This document shows positions 11,209-24,117 of a stretch of 64,000 nucleotides of DNA, one piece after another. Position numbers and translations under genes: made by a program. This DNA is from Circinella minor (Eukaryota; Mucoromycota; Mucoromycetes; Mucorales; Lichtheimiaceae). The notes under the pieces are model-generated. The model saw nothing but the letters and a program-made list of their open reading frames with translations. It had not been told where the DNA came from and ran no database searches. Positions within the stretch are counted from its first letter, which is position 1, and each line of letters starts with the position of its first letter. The stretch spans positions 1 through 64,000 of the forward strand of contig JAEPRB010000056.1 in assembly GCA_016758965.1 (NCBI GenBank). The letters run 5' to 3'.

Positions 11209-12138
11209 ATGAATACTATCCAAGCCATTGTTTTACTGGGAGCACTTTGTGTCTCAGTTGTTTCTGCAGGTCTTGTGCCTAGAGCTGAAACTGGTGAAGC
11301 GCTTATGCAATACGGCTACAATCCCCCACGGGTCAACCCAGATTATTGTGTTGGTAAATAAAGATCGAGGCAGCATTTGTGTATAATGCTGGATCAGTTG
11401 ATTAACTAGCTATAAACATTTATAATATATACAGGCTTCCGTATCACTTATCCAACGTTCCCTGGTCTTTCCTTTGAATCTAATTCAATTCAACAAGTTC
11501 ATTGGGAAGTTGATGAGGGAATTCCTCATTCCCCTGATATCATTACCCGTATTCGTATTTTGAATAGTACTCAACATAATGAATATGTTATTGGTGAAAA
11601 TATTAGTAAGTAACTGTTACCTTTTGTATTGCAATACCCCGTGTATAATTGAATAGTCGACATATGTGATACGTATCTATAATTGATAAAAAAAACATCA
11701 GCACTTTATACCTCTGGTAACCGTGGTGAAGTAACATTCCCACTTAACGTGGAAGATGTGAGCGGATCCTATCATTATCGAGTTATGGTTAATTATCCTG
11801 TAAGTGATTATTATCATCCTAACGCATGAATGTGAAGTATATACGTAGTTTCAATGTTTCAAAATAAATTGCCTAACCGATCATGACATTTGTAATAGGA
11901 TACGAACACTCATTGTGTCTATGAATCGGTCCCTTTTATGATCCTTCAAAGTCCTTTCAAGAAATATTATGCTGGCGGTGAACGGGGTGCATTTATCGCT
12001 GGAGAATCACCATCCCGTATTTATTCCACTCCATCTACCTCCAAAGATACTGACAAAATTGCAGCAGCTGCTGTTGCTGACGAACTAGAAGAAAGTTCAA
12101 CCAGCGATGAACACCAGCAACAAGAAGAGAGTGCCTAG
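11209..12138 (+). CDS. Small secreted protein with a predicted Ig-like (Kre9/KNH-type) fold
   Basis: Four exons: 11209-11353, 11435-11605, 11702-11799 and 11899-12138, giving 217 aa. A clear signal peptide ([20 protein letters not shown]) is followed by a ~110-residue region rich in beta-type residues: [33 protein letters not shown], and a closing [13 protein letters not shown]. This order (start motif, W-containing strand, ILN/IxL strand, YxV strand) resembles the Kre9/KNH1 or Ser/Thr-rich GPI-anchored fold of fungal wall proteins. The C-terminus is Ser/Glu/Gln-rich and lacks a hydrophobic GPI signal, so it is probably released or wall-associated. The fold assignment is inference; secretion is well supported. 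Confidence 0.75.
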
Positions 12139-12450
12139 ACATGTAGTTTATAATTTATTATCTTCTGTCTTTCGCTTTTATAAAAATAATAACAATATAT
12201 AAATGCTTTTTTATTGTAAACTTATTGTAATAAAATTTAATTGTCTTAAGCAATTCAATCAATCAATCATATTAAGGCCTTGGCATTCTACATGGTTGCA
12301 CAACATTTTACAGTAACCTTTTTCGGCTGGGGATCCGATACATTAGTGTGGGCGCAGCTTTTTTAGTTGTGTGTATTTTATTTATAGACAATTGGGTTGC
12401 TGTTTCCTTTTCCTTCACACCTTCTTTTTATTACGCATTATCTTACCGTG
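12139..12450. other. Short intergenic region before PIL1
   Basis: 312 bp with AATAAA-like signals early and a pyrimidine-rich leader (CCTTTTCCTTCACACCTTC) before ATG 12451. An upstream in-frame codon run from 12397 would add a short hydrophobic stretch, but ATG 12451 (MNFKDLQFS) fits the family start better. Confidence 0.4.
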
Positions 12451-14363
12451 ATGAATTTTAAAGACTTACAATTTTCGATTGGCAAGTTAACAACAGGGGC
12501 ATATTCCCATTTGGCCAAGAAAAACCCGCTACAAAAGCAAGATACCAAGGCGTTATCATCTTGGATCTTTGAAGAACGTAATGCACTTTATCTTATGCGT
12601 ATGAATGGTCATCAGCATAATGAATCTAACCAAGCATTCAATCAGTGGCTAAAGGATGAACTAAACGAAAATGCTACTAATAACAAGGATTTGGAAGATA
12701 TTGGAGACAAGCTACTTCGGTTGTTAACGAAACAAAATGAAGTTGAAGAAGCATATGCAGGTAAATATTGTTTTTTTTCCCTATTGATATCCGAAGGGCA
12801 AATGTGTTATTCGATAGAAGTAAAGGAGAAATTCAACTTATTCAAAAAAAAATTGAATTTATAGCCAAATACCAACAATATCGACGCGCCATAAAAGCGA
12901 TTCGAGAACGTGAAGACCGTCTCTCCGATATCCGTGAAAAGAAACGTGCTCTTCATGGTCGTATTGGTACCTTAAAACGATCCAATAATACCAAATCACC
13001 AAAACTCAAAGAATTTACTAAAGAACTCGAATCTTTGGAACGAGATACTCATGATACGGAGATGGAAATGAGTGATTTTAAACGATTTGCATTACAAGAA
13101 GCATTTTACTTGCGATTTAATGCTATGCATGAAATGGCTGAGAAGTTGTCTATTATTGCTGGATTTGGGAAATATATTGTCGATTTGATTGATATAGAAC
13201 CTACGCCACATGGTCAAGCCAATCGTAAAACATATGATAAAGGGCCTGAAGCAGCACAAATTCTGGCAGATGCTTTGGTAGCTCTGGATGATTGGCAACC
13301 AGGTGAAGGTGAAGAAAGACCTACCTTAGCTGCCAACAATCCTAGTGGTGGTGCTGATGATGCAAGTACAATAATGGGTGATGATTTGGATGATGATATA
13401 ACCAAAGGAAAAGGAAGGGCAGGTGGCATGACAACATCTGCTACCATGGAAAATGTTGAATCATCTGAAAATACGAGTTTGGCCAATAAAAAACCTGCAC
13501 CTGCATTACCACCAAGACCATTAGATAAGGAAGCTGAAGCTGCAACTGAAGCAACAGGCAATACTAATAATAATAACACGAGCCATATCGCACACACTAC
13601 TGGTGATGTAAAAACAAACGATGAACCAACAAATGAGCTTAACCTGGAAAATTTGGATTTATATGGTCCACCACCCGCTTACTCGGCTACACAAGACGAT
13701 GGTTTACATTCACCTCGTAATTCATATGAGCCTGTACAGCTTTCTGACGCGCCTGTACCGGAAACAATACCAGCACAACCTAGTACACCTATTACTCAAA
13801 ATCAAGCTCAACCTAGTGCTCCACCTATGGAGATGCGTACAAGCCAGGATAAATATCTTGATGAAAGTGAACAGCAACAAGAACAACAGCAACAACCTTA
13901 TGGTGGTAATAGTCCTGCAAATCCAGCTCATCAACGTTTATTGTCAACATCATCTCAATTAGGTGGATTCTCGCAATCACCCCAGCCTATGCATCAAGAA
14001 CAAGTTCACCAACAACAACAACATGGATATCAACAGCAATATCCAGCTCAAAGTCCATGGTTGCATCCAGGATCCATGTCCTCAACTTGGTCACAATCAA
14101 CTGCCCAACCAGCTGATTTCTATCGTACCAACTATACCCAGTTGTATCGCCAAATCTCACGTACACAACGTCATGCTCCAGCTCAAATTCCTTATTCCCA
14201 ATTTCAACAACAATATAATAATCAAAGACAACAACGCGTGGATGCTGGTGGATTCCGTATACCTTCTTCTCAACAACCTACTTTGAATACTACTTCGTCT
14301 TCGCATCAAAGGTATCCTACAGCCGATGAAGAAAAACAAGCTTTATCTGAACGGTATAATTAA
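12451..14363 (+). CDS. PIL1: Eisosome core component Pil1/Lsp1 with a long adaptor-like tail
   Basis: F-BAR-like protein that shapes plasma-membrane furrows (eisosomes). Two exons: 12451-12760 and 12865-14363, giving 602 aa. The region up to ~270 matches the Pil1 domain: NPLQKQDTKALSSWIFEERN, DIGDKLLRLLTKQNEVEEAY, KYQQYRRAIKAIRERED, FALQEAFYLRFNAMHEMAEKL, IAGFGKYIVDLID and TYDKGPEAAQILADALVAL. Yeast Pil1 is ~340 aa. Here a ~330-residue tail follows, rich in Gln, Pro, Ser and Asn, with a PALPPRP stretch (~314-321, SH3-type) and PPPAY (~372-376, a PPxY WW-domain motif). The tail suggests binding of SH3/WW or ubiquitin-ligase partners (inference). The intron is 104 nt; only the last AG at 12863-12864 keeps the frame open. 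Confidence 0.96.
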
Positions 14364-16270
14364 AATTAAATTAATTCAAATTAAATGTGCTTTTAATATA
14401 TTGTCATATTATGTGTTAATAATCGTATATTATTATTATAAATTAAATAAAAATAATTGTAAACTTCTGTATTATTTTTTATAAAATTAATTTGATGATA
14501 CAAAAAAAAAAGAAAAGGGTAATAGCTTGTCTCTTTTCCCTGGTACCTTATTACATATCATATCGTTGATTGTATTCTTTCAAAGCACCATTTTCAATAC
14601 AGTTGGCTTCTTCTTTTTCAACGATGCAAAGAATATAATAATATTTTTGTGTTTGAACCAAATTAATTCTCTTTTAATACAGTTACATTGCCTTAAAAGT
14701 AGAAGATAAATAATATTATTAACAGCTTTTATCACATACTCTTAACCGCAACAAGTATCACATTGAATTTACCTGGTGGATCTTTTGAATTATAACTACG
14801 TAGCAAAAGAAAATATTATACATTCAATAATAATCGCTTCTACTAGTATTCCAATGCTATTATTATATCGTTATATATAGATACTATTCTACTTGTAAAA
14901 CTCATTGACACTCGTGACGACCGACTAATAAATTCTTTGTCAAAACAAATTATTGAACACCCAGATTATTAATCGTCCCTTTCCCACAGGTTCTCTAAAG
15001 AATCATATATATATAAATGGTATCATAGTTCACTATTGACATATTTAGAGTACAATGCAGAGACTTAAACAACGATCAATTTGTAAACTGGATATGTAAG
15101 TGTGCGGCCTAGATGATGTGTCAAAAGGAATAATGTATTTTTACACAGTTCTTTATTCAACCATATTTTTCTTCGATAAAAGACAGCAAATTGAGACAGA
15201 GACATTTTGGAAGAACCTACAGCAATATAAAACAGAATATTACTAGTTGAAGTGCACATTATTGTATAATTAACAATTATGACTACACATCTATTGATGG
15301 TTTTACCAACTAGCATACAATTTCAAATATCTTTGCCTTATTAATACTGATGCGCAAATTAGACGTAGTATACGTCAACTAAAGTAACATTCCTTTATAT
15401 AAATAGACCGAATAAGAAAAAGTGTTTAACATTGAGAAATTCACGCCTTGGTAAAGAGAATTTTTTAAAGTGGGCTCAAATAGGCGCTACATTTTACAAT
15501 AATATCAAGCAGAGTTATCATTTGAACTATTACCATGTGATACAATATGCCTGATTAATAATCTAAAATGTCACCATCTCAAGGTTGTTCAGCAATATAT
15601 TCTAAATTGAAACCTACGTATTTATTATATATAGAATAAATTATATTGACCCTTGATCGATATGTCATACACAGCCAACATGGTACTATTAACAGCTACA
15701 TGTTTACTCTAATTTAAAAATTGGATATCTTTTTTCAAGCCATGGTGCAAATTAAATAGAAGGAGGAAAATCCTATCCATAGAACGCAGTAATTAAATAA
15801 CTTCTTTTTTTATTCTCTGGACTGACCTTTTCCATTTATTACGTTGCTACCTGTTTAGCAATTGTTTGAGAAGTATGCATTTCATATTTTGTTTTTTTTT
15901 AATTTGTAGCTAATTGCATAGTAAACCGGATGACTTTTTCTTTTTAATTGGTCGCTGCTATCATTTATAAATTGGTCTAACTAGTAATATCTTATAATAT
16001 CAAAGTAAACATTACTGCATCTTCTATGTATATACTGTACATCAAGAATTCTTGTCCTTCCTACATTTGTATTGACTCCTTTTTCTGTGAACACTCGTAT
16101 ACAATTTTTATGTTAAACATAATAATATTAGTACAAAACAGCATACTGTAAATGGGAAATATCCTTTACATAGTAGGAGCATTATTTCTCCCCAAAAGAT
16201 ATGTGCCCAAAATTTTTTTTTCTTTATCTGCTATACGTATAAAAATAATCTCTCGTTATTGGGTTAAACT
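14364..16270. other. Intergenic desert
   Basis: 1.9 kb of AT-rich DNA with no gene, RNA or repeat that I can support. Short open stretches lack codon structure and splice context. Confidence 0.5.
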
Positions 16271-16790
16271 TTGTTTTTTAAAAAGTTTTATTTTTCGTTT
16301 TTGGTAAAAGAAAAGAATGCATCCTCTGCCAAATTGTACGCCATACTCTACAATAGTTTAGATACACTAGAAGTCAAATCTAGCGGTATAATAATTAGAA
16401 CAGTTTTTTTGACCAAAGAATTACAACGATTAGCCAATCATCTAGAATTATTTTATAAAAAATAGCGATTTGCCCCGGGACTAAACAAACTGACTTGGTG
16501 GTTAAAATTCCAACAAACAAAAGCACAAATGTTGCCAGCAACTAGCAAGGGAGAACGAGAAACATGGAAGCAGTTTTACCAACAACTAGAAAATATTACA
16601 TAATCACAATAAAACCGCAAAAATAAAACAATTTAACCAACATTCAGCAACCACCATGGGCCTGAGGCCGCAGTGCAAAGGATGGTAACTTATTTAGAAA
16701 CAGTATACAATGGTCCAATTACGCACAAATATCAAGTCAGCCACCACTTTCAGTTACGGTCACTTCAATCACAACTACTTTTTTTTGAGA
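16271..16790 (+). pseudogene. LINE ORF2 fragment, linker between endonuclease and RT
   Basis: Plus-strand frames give a chain of peptides broken by stops: LTKELQRLANHLELFYKK, then RFAPGLNKLTWWLKFQQTK with KGERETWKQFYQQLE, and then, after a frameshift, GPEAAVQRMVTYLETVYNGP. The last piece matches the segment just before the reverse-transcriptase domain of LINEs (…GP-x-x-A…M…L…VY-x-G). The order and spacing suit a LINE ORF2. Stops and frameshifts show it is dead. It is the middle part of an element, whereas 5560-6583 is the C-terminal part, so they are separate copies. Confidence 0.5.
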
Positions 16791-19129
16791 AAGAAAAAAA
16801 TTAATGAGTATGTAGTAGCAAAAAAAAAGGCTGTTAAATGAAAAAAAAAATTATTTGGATTCGATTTCTTCAACTCCTATTTCTCGTTTACTCTAATCAA
16901 GAAGAAGAAACATCTTTTAATGAACGACGAATCAAATTATGCAGATAGTATGACAAAAGGTTTATTATGGGGAGTAACAATATAGGCTGCATAAAATATC
17001 TTTTAATCGATCTACAACTGATAAACTGGTTAAATTATAGTGTACTGATCTGTACAAGGTTTGAAAAAATACACCTATGAGTAAATAATCTAGCAGTTTT
17101 AGTTCTATATCATCTATGTATCATCTACTATTAAATTATCAAGTGAAAAGTGGCTATTATAGGGGTAGCACCCTTTACTTCCAAGTACATCAAGTATATT
17201 GTGTTATAAGCTTTTTTTATACTTAATAGCAAACATTGTCTAATACAAATAAAAGCAACAGCATGCTTTTCTAATTTCACTGTACAATAATGTTTAGTGA
17301 TTGTCAATACAAAAAAGGAAATGAATCTATGATCTTGTTAAAAAAAATTCGGTAAAATTTGCCAAGACTGCAACAACAACAACAACAACAACAAAAGATT
17401 CAAATGTGCAAAAATATTAATACAATCTTGGTTCGTTAATAATGATGAAGATTTTGTAATGCATTATATAAGCACAACTAGAAGAAATGTATCCTTTCCT
17501 ATAATACTTATCCAAAGTGGAACCTTAAGTATTAATTTCCCTTTTCTCCTACTCTATCTTTCGAAAAAATAACCCCTTCCCCTTTTTATCCTTCTATATA
17601 ATACGAGTCCGATAATTACTATGTTTTCATTATATCTTTTATATATCATAGCTATAAATATGGCAGCTTACATGTTAGTTACAATAAGACAAAATACGAA
17701 ATATCAATAAATTAAAAGATGCCAGTAATATTAAATAATAATAATATTAATACGTATTGCATGATTTTCCAAGAATATTCAAGGAAAACAACAATACATA
17801 GTATAAATTTGTAATCTGGCAATATTATCAGCATAAACATCGTATTTCATGCGAGAAAAAAAATCGTTTGTGAGGATAATAGGTAGGAATAGGTCGGGGG
17901 AAGCAAGAACAAAGATGCTCAACATCTTGGTTTTTTTTACTAGCAACAAATAAATAATAAAATAGGCTAACCAAAATTATAGACTGTACGAAAACTTTGT
18001 TTACACTTGTATTTTGTATAGTAGTCTTATCTAGTTCGACATATTTTTCTTTCTCCTCTGAAAAATATCTTATCATAAGCCAGAAACATTATATAGTTTA
18101 TTCCTTTTTCAAAAAACTGGTCTCAATATATATACTGTATGCTCGATAGATTTATAAAAAAGAAATTCAGAAAATGATAAATACGTACTATGTTATTATT
18201 ATGGTTAATAGCTAAAGTCAACAAGTAAGGAGGTTGTTTTGGAGAGGGAGAGTTATTTTCTCTTTTATTTTATTTTTGCTGTGGTATGTAGATTATTATA
18301 CTACTACTTGTAATAGGATTAATGAATTTTAAAATTTAGAGCAACATCAATTAGTCATTTTAGAAACAAATAACATATATTAGCAAAATTAATAACATCA
18401 ACAAGAAGAAGAATGATCAACAACGAACACAATGAGCAAGTTCTTGGCATAAATAAACAAACTGATCGACCCATACTCTCCGTATACAATGACACAAAAA
18501 AAAAATCCCACAGGTTTTGCATATTGCTACCAATAACAAACCCCTACTTATCCATATATTGAATTTTCGTGTTTTACTTAACAGCACTCTCTTTCTACCT
18601 GCACAAGTAAAACAAAGGTCATACATCTAGCATATAGTTTTTATTACATACACTAGGTACATTTTATATAATAGATCTTTCATCTAATAGCTAGCAAAAT
18701 AGTACATAATTTAAAAATAATACACAGAAGGTATTACTATTCTTATTAATTATAATATTATAGAGATTTTTGTTAAAATAAAGTGAAGTAATTAACTACT
18801 AATCAGACTGTTTTCATTAAAACAACTTCTTTTTCTAAAAATTGGTTCAGAGTCAAGTTCTGGTTTGAATAATATATTACAGAGCTGATATATTATTATT
18901 TCTTCCCCCCATTTTTATTTTCGCGGCGCACCATGAATTTACCCATTAATTTTATATCCCCATCCTATTATTTTTATCTTCGCGTCTCATTACTTTTACG
19001 TTTACATTTCACTACTACTATTACTTGTATCTCATTATATTTACTTATAATTTATTTTTTAAAACATCAGTATATATTCAGAAAGTCAAATAATAGCAAA
19101 AAACAAAAGTTATAAGTTCTTCTCCTCCA
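16791..19129. other. Intergenic desert
   Basis: 2.3 kb of AT-rich sequence. Holds a (CAA)n microsatellite at 17371-17394. No gene seen on either strand. Confidence 0.5.
17371..17394 (+). repeat. (CAA)8 microsatellite
   Basis: Uninterrupted CAA run, non-coding context. Confidence 0.9.
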
Positions 19130-20660
19130 GAATGCACCGTTGTGGAAAAAAATATCTGTTATATGATATCCAACCCTGGCAGTCTTTAGAAATTACTTGC
19201 TTGGTACGTAGATTCAATAATGCGTTGTGTGAGCGTATTATTCTTGGTTAAAATTCGCACAGCACACCAGCCTTTAGCTTTGACCAAACCAATTCAGTAG
19301 TACTTAAAAATGGAGAATATAAAATAAAAGATCAGGATTTTATGTGCTCTATTTTGAACTATTTGATGTACTTAAACTGCATAATGTATTCTAGCATTAT
19401 CTATCGCAAGAGTGTTTCCATGCATGTTGCTTATAATAAGCCCTCTCATAACTATATCTAAAAAGTCGAAAACGTGTTGTGTTCTTATCCTAATCTTTCC
19501 AACAGTTTGCTCCCTCCTTCTTTCCAATTTTCACTTTTTGTCTCTAGTTACTGTTTGTGGTCTTCTAAAAGACAGTTCGCTCGTCCTTCACTTGAAGTAG
19601 GACCTATAATTGTAATGGTAACGCAACCATTATTTGAAGCAACTGGTCTGACAGGGGATACCACGTCTTGATCTCCGGAATGTGCGTTACATATAAAAAT
19701 TAATTCTAGCTTTGTCTATAAATACACAGCTTCCAAAATCAATACTCTCCTTTTCAATGTTTATAAGCCCATTGCATTCATCTGAAATTGTTTTTTAAAA
19801 ATTCCAAGCTTCAGCTATTTTTTTTTTTTTTTTTGAGTTTTTTCATGGCTGTGTAAACCACATCGAACCACCAAATGATTCTGTAGTCCACTCTGCCTGA
19901 TAGCAGTGTTAAACTTGTTTCAAATCATTTCTTGAGCTTATTTAATTGTAACCGTAGTGTTCTTATTATAAAATTCTTGAAGCACTTTGGTATGTTCTTC
20001 CGTCAGTATTCAATAGGATTTATAATATTTATCGGTATATTTTCTATACGACTTTGCAAAGAAATCAAATTTACTGTTAGTCACAATGAATATATTCAAG
20101 TAAGTACATCGAATTAATATATATCAAATTAGTATACCTCTTGGTTTTTGGATTTTTTTCTTGATGTGCTTCTGCGGTCTATCTCTCGATCTTTTAACGA
20201 CTTCTTGCGGAGAACTGTCATGCACACTTTTCAATATTGGAGGATTTGATTCTTGTGGTATACCACTTGCTTGAATTTCAGCTGCACCATCAGATTCAGG
20301 TACTTCATGCTATGTCTATAATCACTTTAAAAGTAGGGAATAGTTTAATACATAGTAGTATTAAAGCGCTTCCTTTTCTGTGTCATTCATTGTTCTCGTC
20401 AATGATATTCTTTCCCAAGTCTAACTTAGTTACTACAATATGGTACGGATCAGCTGCTTGAATAACATTATTCATACATTCGATTTTTCGTTCTTTTTTA
20501 AAGATCTAAATTCGAATTCGTCATTATCAAATAGTAATGCTGCATTGTACTGCACGCCCTCTATTGCAGCAGTTTTTTCGTTTGTACGCAGTAGTGGAGT
20601 ATAAGAGGAATACATGATAGCAACAAAGAGACCACAAAGAAGATGATCAACGTTTTATTA
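19130..20660 (-). pseudogene. Decayed Tc1/IS630-type DDE transposase
   Basis: Minus-strand frames, read from about 20660 down to 19130, give the domain order of the DDE_3 (IS630/Tc1-like) transposases common in Mucoromycota: an N-terminal acidic segment (LLFDNDEFEF), a helix-turn-helix-like part (TEEHTKVLQEFYNKNTTVTI), then CVFIDKARINFYM (first catalytic Asp), RTFRRSRRGIP, DFLDIVMRGLIISNMHGN, AIDNARIHYAV (second Asp) and LVxxKAKGW, where the expected FWSKLKAGV-like block with the third acidic residue is largely lost. Many stops and frameshifts make it non-functional. No terminal repeats could be fixed by eye. Confidence 0.7.
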
Positions 20661-22198
20661 GGGTTAAATAAACGATATAAACAGTTGTATTTCTAGTGAA
20701 GGCAAATATTTACGTACAGTTACATGATTCCCTTGGCAAATTATGAAACGGTCCCTATTATAATTAGGGTTCTGCCCGCTTATTAGCTTCCTAAACTTCG
20801 AGAAAGCATGTTATAGGACTTTTTTGTATGTATGGACGGGCTATTTTTTTTTTACTTGTCAACTAGAACGGAAATGGAACGGGAAGATCTTGCCAAAGCA
20901 AAAATGGGGAGGACGCGTAGTAATAGGAAAAATACAATAATTTGTTTAATGCTTAAAAAGCAAATTAAAGTTAAAGTTATGCTTTTGCAGCGCAAAAAAA
21001 AAAAAAACGACAAGTTGTTTTATTATATTACCATCAACCCTTATATATAAATTTATACACAATATGCACAGAACTATCTTTTTTTTTTATCTCTCTGCCT
21101 TTCTATGATATTAGGTCGACATTGGTGTGATAGCAAAAAATGAAAGAATACATACATATATTTATATGTGAGTTAACTGACAGCTATCTAACCAGAGGAT
21201 GAATATATTAGACAAGTGGCTATCATACTTACAATTTATATCAATTATGGATTTACACGTGGGAAGGGAAAGAAAGATTTATGATAATTCAAAAGTTTAA
21301 TTCCCCTTCTTTATATTTTTTTTTTTTGGGGGGGGGGGACGGTAGAGAAAGGGATTTTGCGGAGGAGAAAGACGTTTTATTTTTCGTATTAACTTGTCAA
21401 CAAAAAAAAAGAAAGTTGATCTTTTCTTTATTAATCAGGGTTTTATTTTATTTAACTCGGGCCCCTTACTATATTCAGAAATGATTTCCATTTTGCATGA
21501 GTCTCATTCGTTTTTTTTTATAATCAAGATATCTATTAAGTCTCAGCTTCATTAGATAAAGGGTAAATCCTTTTTAATTTGTTGACTAACCTTATTTTTG
21601 GAAAAAAGTTTTCAGAGTACAGGATTTTCACTAATGTTTGGCAGACCTTGGTTTTCTTTTTTAACTTGGCGCTGTTGATTTTTCATAATGGCGGATTTTA
21701 TAATACAAATTATACATAATTCGCACCAACTGAAAAAATTTACTCCATGCAATGCGGAAAAGTAAGATATGCCAAATCAAAAATCATGATGCGCCATTGT
21801 AGTAATACGTACTTATTTTTTTCTTGGGGGTGTGAAAAACTCTTGATAATAGAAACTGTTGACTTAAAAATTTCATATTAATATAATAAACCTGATATCT
21901 TCCTTTCCACCCCCCTTTTTTTTTTATCTCTACTCTCCCGCCGCTTCGGTTCCTACTCCTCACTACAAATTTTATGGAGATCATGTGTACATATATAGGC
22001 ATAACAAGTATTTTACATGTTATTCATGTAAAAAATAAAACATATGTTACTTTTACCCTCCCAACCCCAACCCCCAATTTTTTTTTTGTCCCACTTTTTG
22101 TTCTTATTAGAAATCTCGATAAACAATAACTTACTCATTTCGGCTATCGAGATCTTTTGGTATTCCATCAAATTATTACAACTTAAGATTTACACAAA

Positions 22199-22231
<33 letters not shown>

Positions 22232-22519
22232 TTTATACATAAAATACTATTGATAATAATAATAATAATAAATAAAAGGTTCATAACATTCCTCGCGCAT
22301 GCACGTAGAAAGTTTGAATATCCCTTTTCTTTTAATGACTCACATATGATTTTTTTTTTAAAAAAAACACATGCATATAGAAACATATATACTAAATATA
22401 AAAAAAAAGGAGCGAGAAAGGGTAAAAAGAAATGATGTTGTGTAGTGTGTGTGGGAAGACAAATGAATGTATGGGATCGATGATCTGTCTTATATATTTT
22501 TAAGTGGTGTGTGAATATT
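20661..22519. other. Intergenic region downstream of the GATA gene
   Basis: 1.9 kb, AT-rich, with G-runs near 21330 and C-runs near 21910, and a 30-nt poly-T at 22201-22230 followed by an (AAT)n run. No gene supported. Confidence 0.5.
22201..22230 (+). repeat. Poly-T tract (30 nt)
   Basis: Thirty consecutive T, followed after ~20 bp by an (AAT)n run. Likely to be length-variable and a source of assembly error. Confidence 0.9.
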
Positions 22520-24069
22520 TTAAGGTGGATCATCTTTAGGATGATGATATTCAGTAGATGATGGTGACATGTAATTTATAAATGAGGTATTATGTTGTTT
22601 TTGTACTTGTTGATGCTGTGATTGTAAATGATTTGCTGTTGAAGTTGATGATGATGTTGTTGTTGTTGTTGTCGTTGAAGGTAAGTTACTATTACTACCT
22701 GTAGTGATAGAACCAATACCAAGACCAACTCTGTTTGGAAAACGATGTTGTGTAGAAGAAAGAACAGCACCTTGAACAGGATATTCAATGACACGAGGTG
22801 GCGGTGGGGGTGTTGGAGGTGTTGGAGGGGGTGTAGATCGATCGCTACGTACATCTTCGATAGAATAACCACGTTGTACCGTTAATGATCCTCTTCGTAT
22901 TAATTTTGAATAATGTAATCCACACGCGTTACATAGAGTTCTTGCACCATCCGGCCCTCGCCGCCATTCGGGCGTTTCGGCAGTATGACATGAATGACAT
23001 CGTTGACCAACTCTATTATTTATAATAATAAACAAAAACAAAATAAGTTCGATACTTTTTAACAACACCAAACATTCTCCCTCTTCAAAAATAAAATAAA
23101 CCAATAAGTAATTCTTGTTGGTTATTCGTTCTTGTTTGCTAAATGAATAAAAACCTACATTGCTTTTTTCTAGACACAAATAATTTATATTAAAGTTAAT
23201 TAAAATATATTCATACCTATAGAGAGAGAAGGGAGTTATATTATATAAAAGTGAAAAAAAAAACTTACAGCTCGTCTTCGATAGCTTTGACGTACACCAA
23301 TTGAATCTTGTAAGTTCCGCGCCCGGCGGATCATTACATATTCTGGTGATGTTGACAAAGAATCACGTAAAGATGAAGTTGTCGATGATGAATTTGTTTG
23401 TTCCTTTGGAATAAATAAATATTTATTAGAATCTATAATTTTATTAATACAAGATTATAAATGTATATATTTATTACCATAGAAACTGACGTCATTTGTT
23501 GTTCTTCTGTTATTGATGATGATGATGTAGTTGCTGTATTATCTTGTTTCAATGCATATAAAAGTCCCTGAGCTGCTTTAGATAATTGATCCAAATTTGT
23601 TTCACGATCTTGTATAGTTAACTCAGTCCATCCTTTTCGTAATTGTTCTATTTCTTGACATAAAAATGTACATGTCGCCACAGCCTTTGAAATGTAATAT
23701 ATAGAGTAATAAAAAACAGTATATTGGATTAGGTGATGTATATCTCTATATGTATAAAAAAAACGCCCTTCTTTTTTTCTTTCTCTGTACTTGGTTCTCA
23801 AAGAGTAAAAATAGGTTTACCTCGGTCAAATTTTCTTTTATATTAGCGTCGTCACTATTAATACCACTATTATTATTATGATTTGTTAGTTGTTGTTGCT
23901 GTTGTGTTTGGGTAGTATTAGTATTAGTATTAGTAGGATTAGGAGTAGTCAATGGTGTCGGTGTCAATGGTGGTAATACAACAAAGTCCGTCTTTTTACT
24001 TTGTTGAAAGCTAATTGTGCCTGCACAAGCTTCTCGAATAGGCGGAAGTGAATAAGTTATATTGTCATT

Positions 24070-24104
<35 letters not shown>

Positions 24105-24117
24105 GGCTATACGACAT
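22520..24117 (-). CDS. GATA-type zinc-finger transcription factor, with an 11-nt microexon
   Basis: Nuclear DNA-binding regulator. Five exons on the minus strand: 24117-23821, 23684-23478, 23403-23269, 23169-23159 (11 nt) and 23012-22520, giving 380 aa. Seen: a polyQ N-terminus and Thr/Asn/Gln-rich region; a ~65-residue helical segment (CQEIEQLRKGWTELTIQDRE); a basic stretch IRRARN...RQSYRRRAKKA, a likely nuclear signal; then the finger C-x2-C-x18-C-x2-C (CHSCHTAETPEWRRGPDGA, LCNACGLHYSKL). The x18 loop is the class seen in WC-2 and Ash1-type fungal factors, not the AreA class (x17). No PAS domain is visible, so it is not WC-1/WC-2. The C-terminus is Pro-, Thr- and Gln-rich. The target genes are unknown. 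The start could lie further upstream (see 24650-24732). Confidence 0.9.

Noticed and set aside
13092..14339. Several alternative frames inside PIL1 exon 2
   Set aside because: They overlap a strong, family-supported coding exon and are rich in residues expected from shifted Gln codons.
22183..22533. Minus-strand ORF with a poly-Lys end
   Set aside because: The Lys run is the poly-T tract read in reverse; the rest is low complexity and overlaps the GATA 3' end.
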